The notes under the pieces: model-generated
The model's input: only the letters and a program-made list of their open reading frames with translations
Told to the model about the DNA's origin: nothing
Databases searched by the model: none
DNA from: CAZTGZ01 sp964613385
GTDB taxonomy: Bacteria > Bacteroidota > Bacteroidia > NS11-12g > UBA9320
DNA length: 64,000 nucleotides
Assembly (NCBI GenBank): GCA_964613385.1
Contig: CAZTGZ010000004.1
Location: forward strand, 79,609-143,608
Direction: 5' to 3'
In this document: positions 44,832-52,884 of the stretch, piece by piece
Position numbering within the stretch: position 1 is the stretch's first letter
Layout: the number at the start of each line of letters is the position of its first letter
Translations under genes and position numbers: made by a program

Positions 44832-46204
44832 GGTTCAAAATGACAGGTAAAATGCCGGAGGAATTTGGGCTCCCGTGTTATGCGATAACCTGATTTTCTA
44901 TCCCTGTCTGTCATGAGTTTTTCAAAGACTTCCAGCACATATTCGATATGGCTTTGGGTATAAACCCTTCTGGGTATTGCCAATCTGACCAAATCCATAT
45001 TGGAAGGAATCAGGTTCCCTTCCTGATCATATTTTCCGAACATTACAGATCCGACCTCAACGCTTCGAATTCCACCTTTAAGATATAATTCACAGACTAA
45101 AACCTGCCCCGGATACTGATTTACAGGAATATCCGGATAAAAGCGACGGGCATCTATATACACTGCATGTCCTCCTATGGGCAATAATAAGGGTACACCC
45201 ATTTTATCCAAATTTTCACCGAGGTATGCGGTACTGCGAATTCTATAGTCGAGATAAGACGGTTCAAAAACTTCTTTTAATCCTATGGCAATGGCTTCCA
45301 TATCACGACCGCTGAGACCACCGTAGGTCGCAAAACCTTCAGTTATGATGAGTAAATTCCGGCATGCCTCGTTTAAGGATTCATCTTTCAATGCCAAAAA
45401 ACCACCCATATTTACCAATGCATCCTTTTTTGCACTCATAACTGCACCATCCGCCAGTCTGAACATTTCAGCTGCTATTTCTCTATAGGTTTTATTAGAA
45501 TAACCTTCTTCACGATGCGCAATAAACCAAGAGTTTTCGGCAATTCTACAGCAATCCAGTACAAATAGGACCCCGTATTTTCTGCAAATCTCAGATACAT
45601 TTCGCGCATTTGCCATACTAACAGGTTGTCCACCGCCGGAATTGTTAGTAACGGTTAAAATAACAGCCCCAATGTGGTCAGGACCTTTCTCCATGATAAG
45701 CGTTTCCAGTTTGTCCGTGTCCATATTTCCTTTAAAGGGATATATGAATGAAGGATCTATGCCTTCAGCAATCGGAATGTCGATTGCTTCTGCACCGCTG
45801 AATTCAATGTTCGCCCTCGTCGTGTCAAAGTGGGTATTACTGATAAATGTTTTGCCTTTGCCTCCGAGGTAACCATATAGAATTCTTTCTGCAGCCCTTC
45901 CCTGATGCGTAGGTAAAATATATGGGAAGCCGCTCAGATCACTGATTTCACGCTCCATTTTTAACCAACTCGATGCACCTGCATAAGACTCATCCCCCGT
46001 AATCATTCCGGCCCATTGTGCGCTGCTCATGGCTGAAGTTCCACTGTCAGTTAAAAAGTCTATCAATACATCGTCAGCATGCAACAAAAAAGGATTATAG
46101 TGCGCTTCCTTTAGTTTAGCAATTCGTTGCTCTTGATTGGTAAGGTGAATAGGTTCCGTCATTTTTATACGGAAAGGCTCTATCATCGTTTTAAACTCCC
46201 ACAT
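44813..46204 (-). CDS. tnaA: Tryptophanase (PLP beta-eliminating lyase)
   Basis: Cleaves L-tryptophan to indole, pyruvate and ammonia. The 463-residue chain has the PLP lysine in MSAKKDALVNMGG, the THQGRAAE segment and PRRVYTQSH. The substrate-deciding positions favour tryptophanase over tyrosine phenol-lyase: Asp in THFDTTRA (Asp137 of E. coli TnaA, Thr in TPL) and His in LRHFTCHF (His463 in TnaA, Phe in TPL). Other segments (SGRDMEAIAIGL, LVNMGGF) look more TPL-like. The start MWEFKTMIEPFRIKM aligns with the E. coli N-terminus. No tnaC leader or tryptophan permease is next to it. The 3' end overlaps terC by 19 bases. Confidence 0.82.
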   Translation of the reverse strand: MWEFKTMIEPFRIKMTEPIHLTNQEQRIAKLKEAHYNPFLLHADDVLIDFLTDSGTSAMSSAQWAGMITGDESYAGASSWLKMEREISDLSGFPYILPTHQGRAAERILYGYLGGKGKTFISNTHFDTTRANIEFSGAEAIDIPIAEGIDPSFIYPFKGNMDTDKLETLIMEKGPDHIGAVILTVTNNSGGGQPVSMANARNVSEICRKYGVLFVLDCCRIAENSWFIAHREEGYSNKTYREIAAEMFRLADGAVMSAKKDALVNMGGFLALKDESLNEACRNLLIITEGFATYGGLSGRDMEAIAIGLKEVFEPSYLDYRIRSTAYLGENLDKMGVPLLLPIGGHAVYIDARRFYPDIPVNQYPGQVLVCELYLKGGIRSVEVGSVMFGKYDQEGNLIPSNMDLVRLAIPRRVYTQSHIEYVLEVFEKLMTDRDRKSGYRITREPKFLRHFTCHFEPYDLGI

Positions 46205-46276
46205 AATGGGTCGCGAAATTGTAGATTGACCTTCAATTTGAACATGACGAAAGTCATTTGGGCATATGATCTCATC

Positions 46277-46305
46277 TTGGTATTAGGTCATTTTAGGTAA
46301 CTTTG
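46277..46305 (+). promoter_or_regulatory. Promoter of the maeB-GNAT-dxs operon
   Basis: TTG (46277-46279) and TAACTTTG (46298-46305) are 18 bases apart, matching the consensus. The leader to the ATG at 46324 is about 15 bases. Confidence 0.65.
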
Positions 46306-46323
46306 TCCGTTTAAAAACTAAAT

Positions 46324-48594
46324 ATGTCCGATAGTAACGCCAAGGATGCTTTGTTATACCATAGTCAGGGTCGTCCGGGAAAGATTGAAGTGATTCCGAC
46401 CAAGCCAACACAAACCAAAAGAGATTTGAGTTTGGCTTACTCTCCGGGAGTAGCAGAACCATGCAAAGAAATAGCAGCAAACCCCGAAGACGTTTATAAA
46501 TACACCGCCAAAGGGAATTTGGTAGCCGTTATCTCAAATGGAACGGCGGTTCTGGGTTTAGGAGATCTGGGGCCGGCGGCTTCAAAGCCAGTTATGGAAG
46601 GAAAGGGGCTGCTTTTTAAAATATTTGCTGACATTGATGTTTTTGATCTGGAACTGGATTGCAAGACGGTGGACGAATTTGTTTCTGTAGTCAAAGCTCT
46701 TGAACCGACTTTTGGAGGAATCAATCTTGAAGATATCAAGGCCCCGGAGAGTTTTGAGATCGAAACCCGACTGAAAGCCGAGTTGAAAATTCCCATCATG
46801 CATGACGATCAGCATGGTACCGCGATCATTTCCGGCGCAGCTTTGATAAATGCCCTTAGAATCGTAGAGAAAGATATCAATAAGGTTAAAATGGTTGTAA
46901 ATGGAGCAGGAGCCAGTGCCATTGCATGTGCCAAACTCTTCATTTCTCTGGGGGTTCGTCTCGAAAATATCCTTATGTGTGATAGCAAAGGAGTTATTAA
47001 TAGGAAAAGAGATGATTTAGACTCGCACAAAGCGTTTTTTGCCAATGAAACTCCATTGGAAACACTCTCAGAAGCCTTGGTCGGGGCAGATGTTTTTATT
47101 GGCCTTTCCAAAGGGAATGTAGTGAGCCCTGAAATGCTGAAAAGTATGGCTGCCAACCCTATTGTTTTTGCTATGGCCAATCCCGATCCGGAGATTGAAT
47201 ACAACCTGGCGAAATCTACTCGTGATGATTTGGTGTTGGCCACAGGCAGAAGTGATCATCCGAACCAGGTAAATAATGTGCTTGGGTTTCCTTTTATCTT
47301 TCGCGGAGCACTGGATGTGAGAGCTACGGCTATCAATGAAGCCATGAAACTGGCGGCTGTTTATGCCATTGCAGACTTAGCCATGGAGCCCGTTCCGGAG
47401 GAAGTTAACCTGGCCTATGGAAATGAGAAATTGAGTTTTGGGAGAGAGTATATCATTCCCAAACCCATTGATCCGAGATTAATCACAGCTGTGGCACCCG
47501 CAGTAGCGAAAGCGGCCATGGAAAGTGGAGTTGCCAGGATGCCCATTGAAGATTGGGAGGAGTACAAGGCTACTTTGTTGAAGAGACTGGGGCTCGACAA
47601 TAAATTTGTTCGCAGAATTGTCAGACAGGCAGTTCAGGATCCTCAACGTGTCGTTTTTGCTGAGGCTGATAAATATAAAATTCTGAAATCTGCTCAAATT
47701 GTAAATGAGGAGGGAACAGCAATTCCGGTACTATTGGGTCATCGACAAACCATTCTTGATATGATCGAAGAACACAATATTCATTTACCTGACGTTGAGA
47801 TCATTGACCTGGCAGACGAACATGAACGCAAGGAAAAATATGCAGATTGGCTTTTTGAAAAACGCTGCAGAAGGGGTCTCACGCGTTATGATGCGAGAAA
47901 ACTCATGAACGACCGCAATTATTTCGGTACCATGATGCTGGAAGCTGGAGAAGCGGATGCCTTTATCAGTGGATTAACCAGAAATTATCCCAATACCATC
48001 CGTCCTGCTCTACAGATAATCGGACGACAGGAAGGTTATGAAAAAGTAGCCGGAATGTACATTATCATGACGAAACAAGGGCCGATGTTTTTCTCAGATA
48101 CCACGGTAAATATCAATCCGGATTGGAAAGGCCTTGTTGACATAACCCTTTTGACCTACGAAAAAATAAGGCAACTTCAGGTCGAACCGAGGATAGCCTT
48201 GCTTTCGTATACAAATTTTGGATCTTCGAATGGAGATACTCCTGAAAAGGTTCAGAAGGCAGTTGCTTATTTACATGAGCATCATCCACATATTATCGTT
48301 GACGGAGATTTACAAGCCAATTTTGCACTGGATGCCGAATTGAGGCAAGAAAATTTCCCTTTCAGCAAACTAGGTGATAAAGCGGCTAATACCTTCATAT
48401 TTCCCGACTTAAGTTCCGGGAATATTGCGTATAAATTTGCCCAACAAATGGGCTCTTATGAAGTCATCGGACCTGTGCTTATGGGATTCAGAAAATCAGT
48501 TCATATACTCCAACTGGGTAGCTCGGTTCGTGAGATTGTGAATATGGTTAATATCGCAGCTGTAGATGCTCAGTCAAAGAAAAAACTGATATAA
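46324..48594 (+). CDS. maeB: NADP-dependent malic enzyme with C-terminal phosphotransacetylase-like domain
   Basis: Oxidatively decarboxylates malate to pyruvate, producing NADPH. The 756 residues match the MaeB architecture: a malic enzyme domain (about 1-420, with SLAYSPGVAEPCKEI, IMHDDQHGTAIISGAA and VVNGAGASAIACAKL) and a phosphate acetyltransferase-like regulatory domain (about 430-756). The stop TAA is directly followed by the ATG of the GNAT gene without any spacer. Pyruvate made here is one of the two substrates of DXS, encoded two genes downstream. Confidence 0.95.
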   Translation: MSDSNAKDALLYHSQGRPGKIEVIPTKPTQTKRDLSLAYSPGVAEPCKEIAANPEDVYKYTAKGNLVAVISNGTAVLGLGDLGPAASKPVMEGKGLLFKIFADIDVFDLELDCKTVDEFVSVVKALEPTFGGINLEDIKAPESFEIETRLKAELKIPIMHDDQHGTAIISGAALINALRIVEKDINKVKMVVNGAGASAIACAKLFISLGVRLENILMCDSKGVINRKRDDLDSHKAFFANETPLETLSEALVGADVFIGLSKGNVVSPEMLKSMAANPIVFAMANPDPEIEYNLAKSTRDDLVLATGRSDHPNQVNNVLGFPFIFRGALDVRATAINEAMKLAAVYAIADLAMEPVPEEVNLAYGNEKLSFGREYIIPKPIDPRLITAVAPAVAKAAMESGVARMPIEDWEEYKATLLKRLGLDNKFVRRIVRQAVQDPQRVVFAEADKYKILKSAQIVNEEGTAIPVLLGHRQTILDMIEEHNIHLPDVEIIDLADEHERKEKYADWLFEKRCRRGLTRYDARKLMNDRNYFGTMMLEAGEADAFISGLTRNYPNTIRPALQIIGRQEGYEKVAGMYIIMTKQGPMFFSDTTVNINPDWKGLVDITLLTYEKIRQLQVEPRIALLSYTNFGSSNGDTPEKVQKAVAYLHEHHPHIIVDGDLQANFALDAELRQENFPFSKLGDKAANTFIFPDLSSGNIAYKFAQQMGSYEVIGPVLMGFRKSVHILQLGSSVREIVNMVNIAAVDAQSKKKLI

Positions 48595-49026
48595 ATGAGA
48601 TTTGAATTGCTACGTTTTCGCTCACCTGACTGGGAAAAGGCAATTCAACTGAGGAGAGAAGTATTACGAATTCCCCTTGGTCTTGATTTTACGGACGAAG
48701 AGCTTGAAAATGAGAATAATGAGCTTCATTTCGCGTTAAAAGACCAGGAAAAGGTATATGCCATTGGTCTCTTCAGAGTGTTATCTCCAAGGGAACTTAA
48801 AATGAGGCAGGTGGCGGTCAATCCTTTGAATCAGGGCAAAGGAATTGGAAAGATTCTAATTACAGGGATGGAAGATTGGGCAAAAAAAAATCAATTTTCG
48901 AAAATTGTATTGCATGCGAGAGCAACCGCCTTACCTTTTTATCAGCGTTTACAATATCAAATTGAAGGTAATGAGTTCGAAGAAGTGGGCATTCCCCATT
49001 ATTATATGTTTAAACATATAGATTAA
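48595..49026 (+). CDS. GNAT-family N-acetyltransferase
   Basis: A 143-residue acetyltransferase. The acetyl-CoA loop is in MRQVAVNPLNQGKGIGKIL, followed by a typical ARATALPFYQRLQYQIEG segment. It belongs to the ElaA/YjcF-like part of the family. It is placed exactly between maeB and dxs, with both junctions formed by TAA followed at once by ATG. Its substrate is unknown; it could acetylate a small molecule or one of its neighbours' products. Confidence 0.88.
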   Translation: MRFELLRFRSPDWEKAIQLRREVLRIPLGLDFTDEELENENNELHFALKDQEKVYAIGLFRVLSPRELKMRQVAVNPLNQGKGIGKILITGMEDWAKKNQFSKIVLHARATALPFYQRLQYQIEGNEFEEVGIPHYYMFKHID

Positions 49027-50772
49027 ATGGGCAATTACAGATTATTGGATTCAATTCATGATCCTCGCGATTTAAGGTCCAAATCAACGGAGGAATTACT
49101 TCAGGTTTGTAACGAACTTCGTGAATTCATTATTGAAACTGTACTGACGAATGGAGGACATTTCAGTGCCAATTTGGGTGTCATCGAATTAACGGTTGCC
49201 CTGCATTATGTATTCGACACTCCACATGATCGATTGGTATGGGATGTAGGTCATCAGGCCTATCCGCATAAAGTGCTTACCGGCCGAATGCAACACTTAA
49301 GTCAAATCAGGAAAAAAGGTGGAATCAGCGGTTTCCCTTCGCGCATGGAAAGTACATATGATCATTTTGGCACAGGTCATTCTTCAACTTCCATTAGCGC
49401 GGTTTTGGGAATGGCAATCGCCCACGGTCTCAGAAACGAACGTTACAGCCATATTGCCGTGATAGGTGATGGTTCATTGAGTGCGGGTCAGGCTTTTGAG
49501 GCACTGAACCATGCAGGCGGTACAGAAGCAGATATTCTGATAGTGGTTAACGATAATCATATGGCCATTGATCCGGGTACCGGCGCCTTGCACGAACATT
49601 TGCACAATATTGCAAACCAAAATCCGAATTATTTTCAAAATTTAGGTCTTCAGTATTACGGACCCATTGATGGACATGATTTACCGTGCCTGATTAAAAT
49701 ATTAGGAGAGCTCAGAGAAAACAGAACTCCCAGAGTATTACATGTTCGAACAGTTAAAGGAAAAGGTTATCCTGAGGCAGAAGTAGAACAGACAAAATGG
49801 CATGCTACCTCAAGTTTTGTCAAATTAGAACAACATCAACCTTCAACCGGAATAAAATACCAGGATGTTTTCGGATTGACCATGCTGGATTTGGCCAGGA
49901 TGCGTGAGGATGTTGTGGCCATTACGCCGGCTATGCCAACAGGTTGCGGTTTAACGCATATGATGGCGGAATTTAGCCATCGGGTTTTTGATGTTGGAAT
50001 TGCGGAACAACACGCCGTGACATTTGCGGCAGGATTGGCGGCTGAAGGATACAGACCCTTCTGTAATTTGTACGCCACTTTTCTTCAAAGAAGTTATGAT
50101 CAGATTATTCATGATGTCTGTCTTCAGAAACTACCTGTGATAATCTGCATTGATCGCGCAGGTGTGGTGGGAGAGGATGGACCCACGCATCACGGTATGT
50201 TCGATTTGAGCTGTTTACTTCCGGTTCCGAATTTGGTTATTGCTTGCCCTTCATCGGCAGTTGAATTGCGGAATCTTATGTTCACAGCCATGCTCCATTT
50301 ATCCGGTCCTTTCGCCTTAAGATATCCGAAGGAAAATAGTCAGGAAGAAGATTGGAGGAGACAGCCGGAGCGCATTGAAATTGGTAAAGGGCTTTCCATC
50401 CAAAAAGGACAAAAAGTAGCTTTAATCGGTCTTGGATATGGTTTTGTTATTCTGGAAAAAGTAGCAGGACTGCTGGTTCAAAACGGACTTAATCCGACTT
50501 TGATAGATGCAAGATTTGCAAAACCCATTGATACAGCATGGTACTCTGAGGTATTTGACAATCATGAATATGCTTTTACGTTGGAAGATGGTGCAGTTTT
50601 AGGAGGGTTCGGGCAACATTTAAAAGCTGAATTTTCCGAATTAAAATGTCATGTGGTCCACTTCGGGTTTCCGGATGAATTTATACCCCATGCCACCCGG
50701 TCTGAATTATTTCAAATGTATGCTTTAGATGCAGATTCTATTGCCAAACATATTCTGAAAACAATAAGTTGA
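49027..50772 (+). CDS. dxs: 1-deoxy-D-xylulose-5-phosphate synthase
   Basis: Condenses pyruvate and glyceraldehyde 3-phosphate to DXP, the entry to the MEP isoprenoid pathway; requires thiamine diphosphate. Visible are FGTGHSSTSISAVLGMA, the ThDP motif GDGSLSAGQAFEALNH to NDN, and the catalytic glutamate in GIAEQHAVTFAAG. At 581 residues it is about 40 shorter than the E. coli enzyme, apparently from a shorter linker between the first and second domains (around residues 235-270). Its stop is two bases from the convergent cmk stop. Confidence 0.95.
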   Translation: MGNYRLLDSIHDPRDLRSKSTEELLQVCNELREFIIETVLTNGGHFSANLGVIELTVALHYVFDTPHDRLVWDVGHQAYPHKVLTGRMQHLSQIRKKGGISGFPSRMESTYDHFGTGHSSTSISAVLGMAIAHGLRNERYSHIAVIGDGSLSAGQAFEALNHAGGTEADILIVVNDNHMAIDPGTGALHEHLHNIANQNPNYFQNLGLQYYGPIDGHDLPCLIKILGELRENRTPRVLHVRTVKGKGYPEAEVEQTKWHATSSFVKLEQHQPSTGIKYQDVFGLTMLDLARMREDVVAITPAMPTGCGLTHMMAEFSHRVFDVGIAEQHAVTFAAGLAAEGYRPFCNLYATFLQRSYDQIIHDVCLQKLPVIICIDRAGVVGEDGPTHHGMFDLSCLLPVPNLVIACPSSAVELRNLMFTAMLHLSGPFALRYPKENSQEEDWRRQPERIEIGKGLSIQKGQKVALIGLGYGFVILEKVAGLLVQNGLNPTLIDARFAKPIDTAWYSEVFDNHEYAFTLEDGAVLGGFGQHLKAEFSELKCHVVHFGFPDEFIPHATRSELFQMYALDADSIAKHILKTIS

Positions 50773-50774
50773 AT

Positions 50775-51464
50775 TTACCCTTGGGCTAAGATGACTCCTT
50801 TTGCCCAACGCAGGGCAACCTGAGCCTGTTGCTCTCTGGTCATGTCCGTATTATCGAGGGTTATGGCGTCTTCGGCTTTTTTTAATGGGCTATCATCACG
50901 GGTGCTGTCTATTCGATCCCTTTCGAGAATATTCAATAAAACTTCATCATAATTCACATCTTTTCCCTTAGAAATTAGCTCATCAAATCTCCGCTTGGCC
51001 CGCACTTCAGGTTTGGCTGTCATGAATATTTTAAGCTCAGCATCAGGAAACACAACTGTCCCAATGTCTCTTCCGTCCATTACCACACCCTTGGTTAAAC
51101 CCATTTTGCGCTGCAAATCGACCAAAAATTTTCTAACTTCACCAATGGTACTAACCTGGCTTACCCAGTTAGACACCTCCATTCCCCGGATCAATTCTTC
51201 CACGTTTCTTCCATTCATCCATGTTTCATAGAATGAGTTTTCAGGCTGAAATTTGAACTCGATATGAATGTCATTTAAAATTTCCGGCTGGGTTCTGAGT
51301 TTGTCAAGAGAGATTTTTTGCTCGAGAAGATATAAGGTAACACAACGATACATCGCTCCGCTATCAATAAACAGATAGCCTAATTCTTTCGCAATATTTT
51401 TGGCGAGGGTTCCTTTCCCGCATGAAGAATGCCCATCAATGGCAATAATAATTTTGTTATGCAT
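50775..51464 (-). CDS. cmk: Cytidylate kinase
   Basis: Phosphorylates CMP and dCMP using ATP. The 229-residue length is normal. It shows the P-loop GHSSCGKGT (residues 11-19), FIDSGAMYRCV, the VVMDGRDIGTVVFPDAELK segment and RDRIDSTRDDSPL, all typical of bacterial Cmk. It lies 40 bases downstream of porQ on the same strand. The cmk-porQ pairing is also found elsewhere in Bacteroidota, to my recollection. Confidence 0.96.
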   Translation of the reverse strand: MHNKIIIAIDGHSSCGKGTLAKNIAKELGYLFIDSGAMYRCVTLYLLEQKISLDKLRTQPEILNDIHIEFKFQPENSFYETWMNGRNVEELIRGMEVSNWVSQVSTIGEVRKFLVDLQRKMGLTKGVVMDGRDIGTVVFPDAELKIFMTAKPEVRAKRRFDELISKGKDVNYDEVLLNILERDRIDSTRDDSPLKKAEDAITLDNTDMTREQQAQVALRWAKGVILAQG

Positions 51465-51504
51465 TTTACGGGGTCAAACATATAAAAAGAAATTGACTTG
51501 AGTT

Positions 51505-52536
51505 TTAGCCTTTTTTAAACGAACTCAAATCGCGGCTGATGGAGAAATAACCGGCAGAAATTCCGGGGAAATAGGAGGCACTCCCATAACTCAGATTGAA
51601 CTTTTTAATATTGATACCAAATCCCCAGCTAAAACCGGTTACCAATCGCCTGTTTTCCGGGCTGAGTTCTTTTCTTCTTTGATGATTATAGCCAAATCTA
51701 ACCTGAAAGTTCTTTGAAAAAACCAATTCTCCTCCCACAATCAGATGCCTGAGCAAATGATCAGCAAATCCAACTTTTTCCACTTTTTCCTCTCCGGTTT
51801 CCAAGTCAATTTCGCGATTTCTTTTGTTGGGATTTACATAGCCGAGTTTCCAACGCTGAAGATTATGCGCTACCAGCGAAATCCTGAGTGGGTTGTGTTC
51901 GAGTTTTTTACTGATACCGGCTTGAATTTCAAATGGTACCTTTTCTCTGACGTCCTGATAAGGGATAAAATTGTATCCTAAATTCTTGACCACTAGGGTA
52001 GTTAGAAACTTCTTTTCTTCATTTTGATAAGTACCTGCCAAATCAAAAGCGCCACCTGTGGCAATATACTTTTCGTATTGGCTATACATGAATTTGAACG
52101 TGGCACCCCATAGAAACTGTTTATAGGTACTGCCATAACTGATTTGAAAGTTGTAGTCGTTGGCATCGAATGTTCCCGTTTTAGCACCAGTTTCGTCGCG
52201 TTCATCAAAGTGCCCGTAATTGATGTACATAATGCTACCGGAGAACGTTCCTATGGAATCAAAATGATGAACATATGAGGCAAAACCGTGATTGATGTCA
52301 CTCAGATAATTCCCATATCCAAGCATCGCCCTTTTATGCATTTGTGGATTCAACAGGGAAGGATTTAAATAGGCAATCCCGGGGTCCTGATCGTTGACAG
52401 TAATCACATTTCCACCCATGGATGCCACTCTGGCCGTCGGATCAAGGGATAAAAATGCAAAACTGTTCAATCCTCCGATTTGGGCGTGAATTTCAACACT
52501 TAAAAAACAGGCGAATAAACATGCAATGATGCGCAT
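51505..52536 (-). CDS. porQ: T9SS outer-membrane protein PorQ
   Basis: A 343-residue outer-membrane barrel of the FadL-like PorV/PorQ group. PorQ works with PorZ and PorU in attaching T9SS cargo to A-LPS. After the signal peptide (ending HAQ) comes GGLNSFAFLSLDPTARVAS, the PorQ version of the PorV opening, then MGGNVITVNDQDPGIAYLNP. ATG 52536 starts directly at the signal peptide; a start at 52581 would add 15 residues before it. porZ is not in the window. It precedes cmk. Confidence 0.88.
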   Translation of the reverse strand: MRIIACLFACFLSVEIHAQIGGLNSFAFLSLDPTARVASMGGNVITVNDQDPGIAYLNPSLLNPQMHKRAMLGYGNYLSDINHGFASYVHHFDSIGTFSGSIMYINYGHFDERDETGAKTGTFDANDYNFQISYGSTYKQFLWGATFKFMYSQYEKYIATGGAFDLAGTYQNEEKKFLTTLVVKNLGYNFIPYQDVREKVPFEIQAGISKKLEHNPLRISLVAHNLQRWKLGYVNPNKRNREIDLETGEEKVEKVGFADHLLRHLIVGGELVFSKNFQVRFGYNHQRRKELSPENRRLVTGFSWGFGINIKKFNLSYGSASYFPGISAGYFSISRDLSSFKKG

Positions 52537-52659
52537 AAAGTACAATAATAATGTTCCAAACGCATCTTTATGAATTATCATGTTGAGGTTGCGTCATAAT
52601 TCTGAAATCGTTTTTTTGGAAACTTATTTTTTATACGTTGAAAATGCGAATTTTGTCCT

Positions 52660-52884
52660 GTGAATTTGAGTGATGCTTCTGTAGGAATTCCTTTGAAACT
52701 CATTGATATAAAGGATGAAAAACTCAAATTGAGGTTGTTTGAATTCGGTTGTTTACCCGGCTGTGAGATTGTAATTGAACATCAAACACCCATGCGTGAT
52801 CCGATTGTTCTTAATTTTGAAGATATGCTGCTCGCACTGAGAAAATCTGAAGCGCAGAGTGTGGAAGTTGAAGTATGGAACTAA
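52660..52884 (+). CDS. feoA: FeoA-domain protein
   Basis: A 74-residue SH3-like protein associated with ferrous iron uptake. The FeoA pattern is visible as LKLRLFEFGCLPGCEIVIEHQTPMRDPIVLNF without its usual length change. The start is GTG 52660. A near -7 box (GAATTTTG, one mismatch) ends four bases before it, so this message may also be nearly leaderless. It overlaps feoB by ten bases. Confidence 0.88.
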   Translation: MNLSDASVGIPLKLIDIKDEKLKLRLFEFGCLPGCEIVIEHQTPMRDPIVLNFEDMLLALRKSEAQSVEVEVWN

